NCBI GenBank assembly: GCA_028290085.1
Contig: JAQGKN010000275.1
Span: 1-5,228, forward strand
Length of the DNA: 5,228 bases
Source: Hyphomicrobiales bacterium
GTDB lineage: Bacteria > Pseudomonadota > Alphaproteobacteria > Rhizobiales > Beijerinckiaceae
Direction: 5' to 3'
A program made the position numbers and the translations under genes. The notes below the pieces were generated by a model. That model saw nothing but the letters and a program-made list of their open reading frames with translations. It was not told the origin of the DNA and did no database searches. Shown in pieces: positions 4,742-5,228 of the stretch (positions within the stretch are counted from its first letter, which is position 1; each line of letters opens with the position of its first letter).

Positions 4742-5228
4742 ATGGCATGGGGCGAAACCGGAGCTTGGCTCGAAGGTAAATCCAACGAGCGTCTCTACCA
4801 GCGTCTTCTCGACGATTCCCAGGATGCCGCCTCGCGCAATTCGCGTCGCAAGAAGATCATCCGTCCCGACGAAATGCCGTGGGAAATGTCTCGCCAGGGG
4901 CTTTTGAAGCACCTGATCAACGAGAACATGAACACGCGCATGGAGACGGTCGACGCCTACATGCAGCTGATCCCCCCGGGCAGCCGTTCGGGCAAGCATC
5001 GCCATCTCGCGGAAGAATGCGTCTACGTCATCGAAGGGCGTGGCTACGACCTGCATCAGGATTGCGACGTCGAGATCACCGACGTGTTCACCTGGTCGAT
5101 CCAGGACGAAGTGAAGCGCTACGAGTGGGAAGCGGGCGATGTCATCTACATCCCGCCGAACACGGTGCATCAGCATTTCAACGCTGATCCCTCCAAGCCC
5201 GCGCGTTTGATCTCATCGACGAACCGCA
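4742..5228 (+). CDS. Cupin-domain protein, second of the pair (C-terminus beyond window)
   Basis: The frame is open from ATG 4742 to the window end: 162 complete codons with no stop. GAGGGAGG (4726-4733) lies eight bases before the ATG, inside the end of the first cupin gene, so the two are probably translationally coupled. The N-terminal region MAWGETGAWLEGKSNERLYQ is followed by a basic stretch (SRRKK, 34-38). A canonical cupin comes next: motif 1 PPGSRSGKHRHLAEECVYVI (78-97) with H86, H88 and E92, and motif 2 AGDVIYIPPNTVHQHFNADP (131-150) with H143. Unlike its neighbour it keeps the expected glutamate and the motif-2 proline, and it has an extra segment between the motifs (about 106-126). 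The shared VHQHFNA and KPAR stretches mark the two as paralogues. The reaction is unknown. A second cupin domain further downstream (bicupin) cannot be excluded. Confidence 0.87.
   Translation, partial: MAWGETGAWLEGKSNERLYQRLLDDSQDAASRNSRRKKIIRPDEMPWEMSRQGLLKHLINENMNTRMETVDAYMQLIPPGSRSGKHRHLAEECVYVIEGRGYDLHQDCDVEITDVFTWSIQDEVKRYEWEAGDVIYIPPNTVHQHFNADPSKPARLISSTNR

Noticed and set aside
1..5228. CRISPR array, tRNA/rRNA genes, insertion-sequence genes or phage genes
   Set aside because: No regularly spaced direct repeats, tRNA cloverleaf, rRNA stretches, transposase motifs or phage proteins were seen. The only repeat is the small palindromic element at 589-671.

Overview
The window reads as a GC-rich alphaproteobacterial chromosome, most likely Hyphomicrobiales (Bradyrhizobium/Rhodopseudomonas-like). 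Two things suggest this. Codon third positions are strongly G/C in every convincing gene. An imperfect palindromic intergenic repeat at about 589-671 reads, on the minus strand, as the peptide FASEAKQSS, a familiar spurious translation of a dispersed repeat in these genomes. The taxon is inferred from these features, not from a database search.

Left part (1-821): the window opens inside the last codons of a BrnT-type toxin gene (stop at 57-59). It overlaps by 41 bp a complete BrnA-type antitoxin gene (19-273), so this is the end of a type II toxin-antitoxin operon. A possible small tryptophan-rich one-helix membrane protein follows (about 300-608); its reading frame ends inside the left arm of the dispersed repeat. 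The rest, up to 821, holds the repeat and a clear intrinsic terminator that serves the leftward gene.

Centre (822-2902): a leftward ACMSD-like metal-dependent amidohydrolase/decarboxylase (822-1835) and a rightward LysR-family regulator (1982-2902) are divergent. Their shared 146-bp control region contains a textbook LysR-type box (T-N11-A within ATAAA-N5-TTTAT, 1920-1934). This is the classic layout of a LysR regulator controlling a neighbouring catabolic gene.

Right part (2903-5228): a 131-bp region dense in inverted repeats leads into a rightward set of three genes. These are a secreted Bug/TctC-type solute-binding protein (3037-4038), a cupin protein (4099-4740) and a second, related cupin protein (4742 to beyond the window end). 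The second cupin follows the first by one base and is probably translationally coupled.

Taken together, 822-5228 looks like a small regulated catabolic locus. A periplasmic binding protein would capture an organic acid, and two cupin metalloenzymes and an amidohydrolase/decarboxylase would process it under LysR control. The substrate cannot be read from the sequence; an aromatic or other carboxylic acid is a guess from family tendencies. The membrane subunits (TctA/TctB) expected to work with the binding protein are not in the window.
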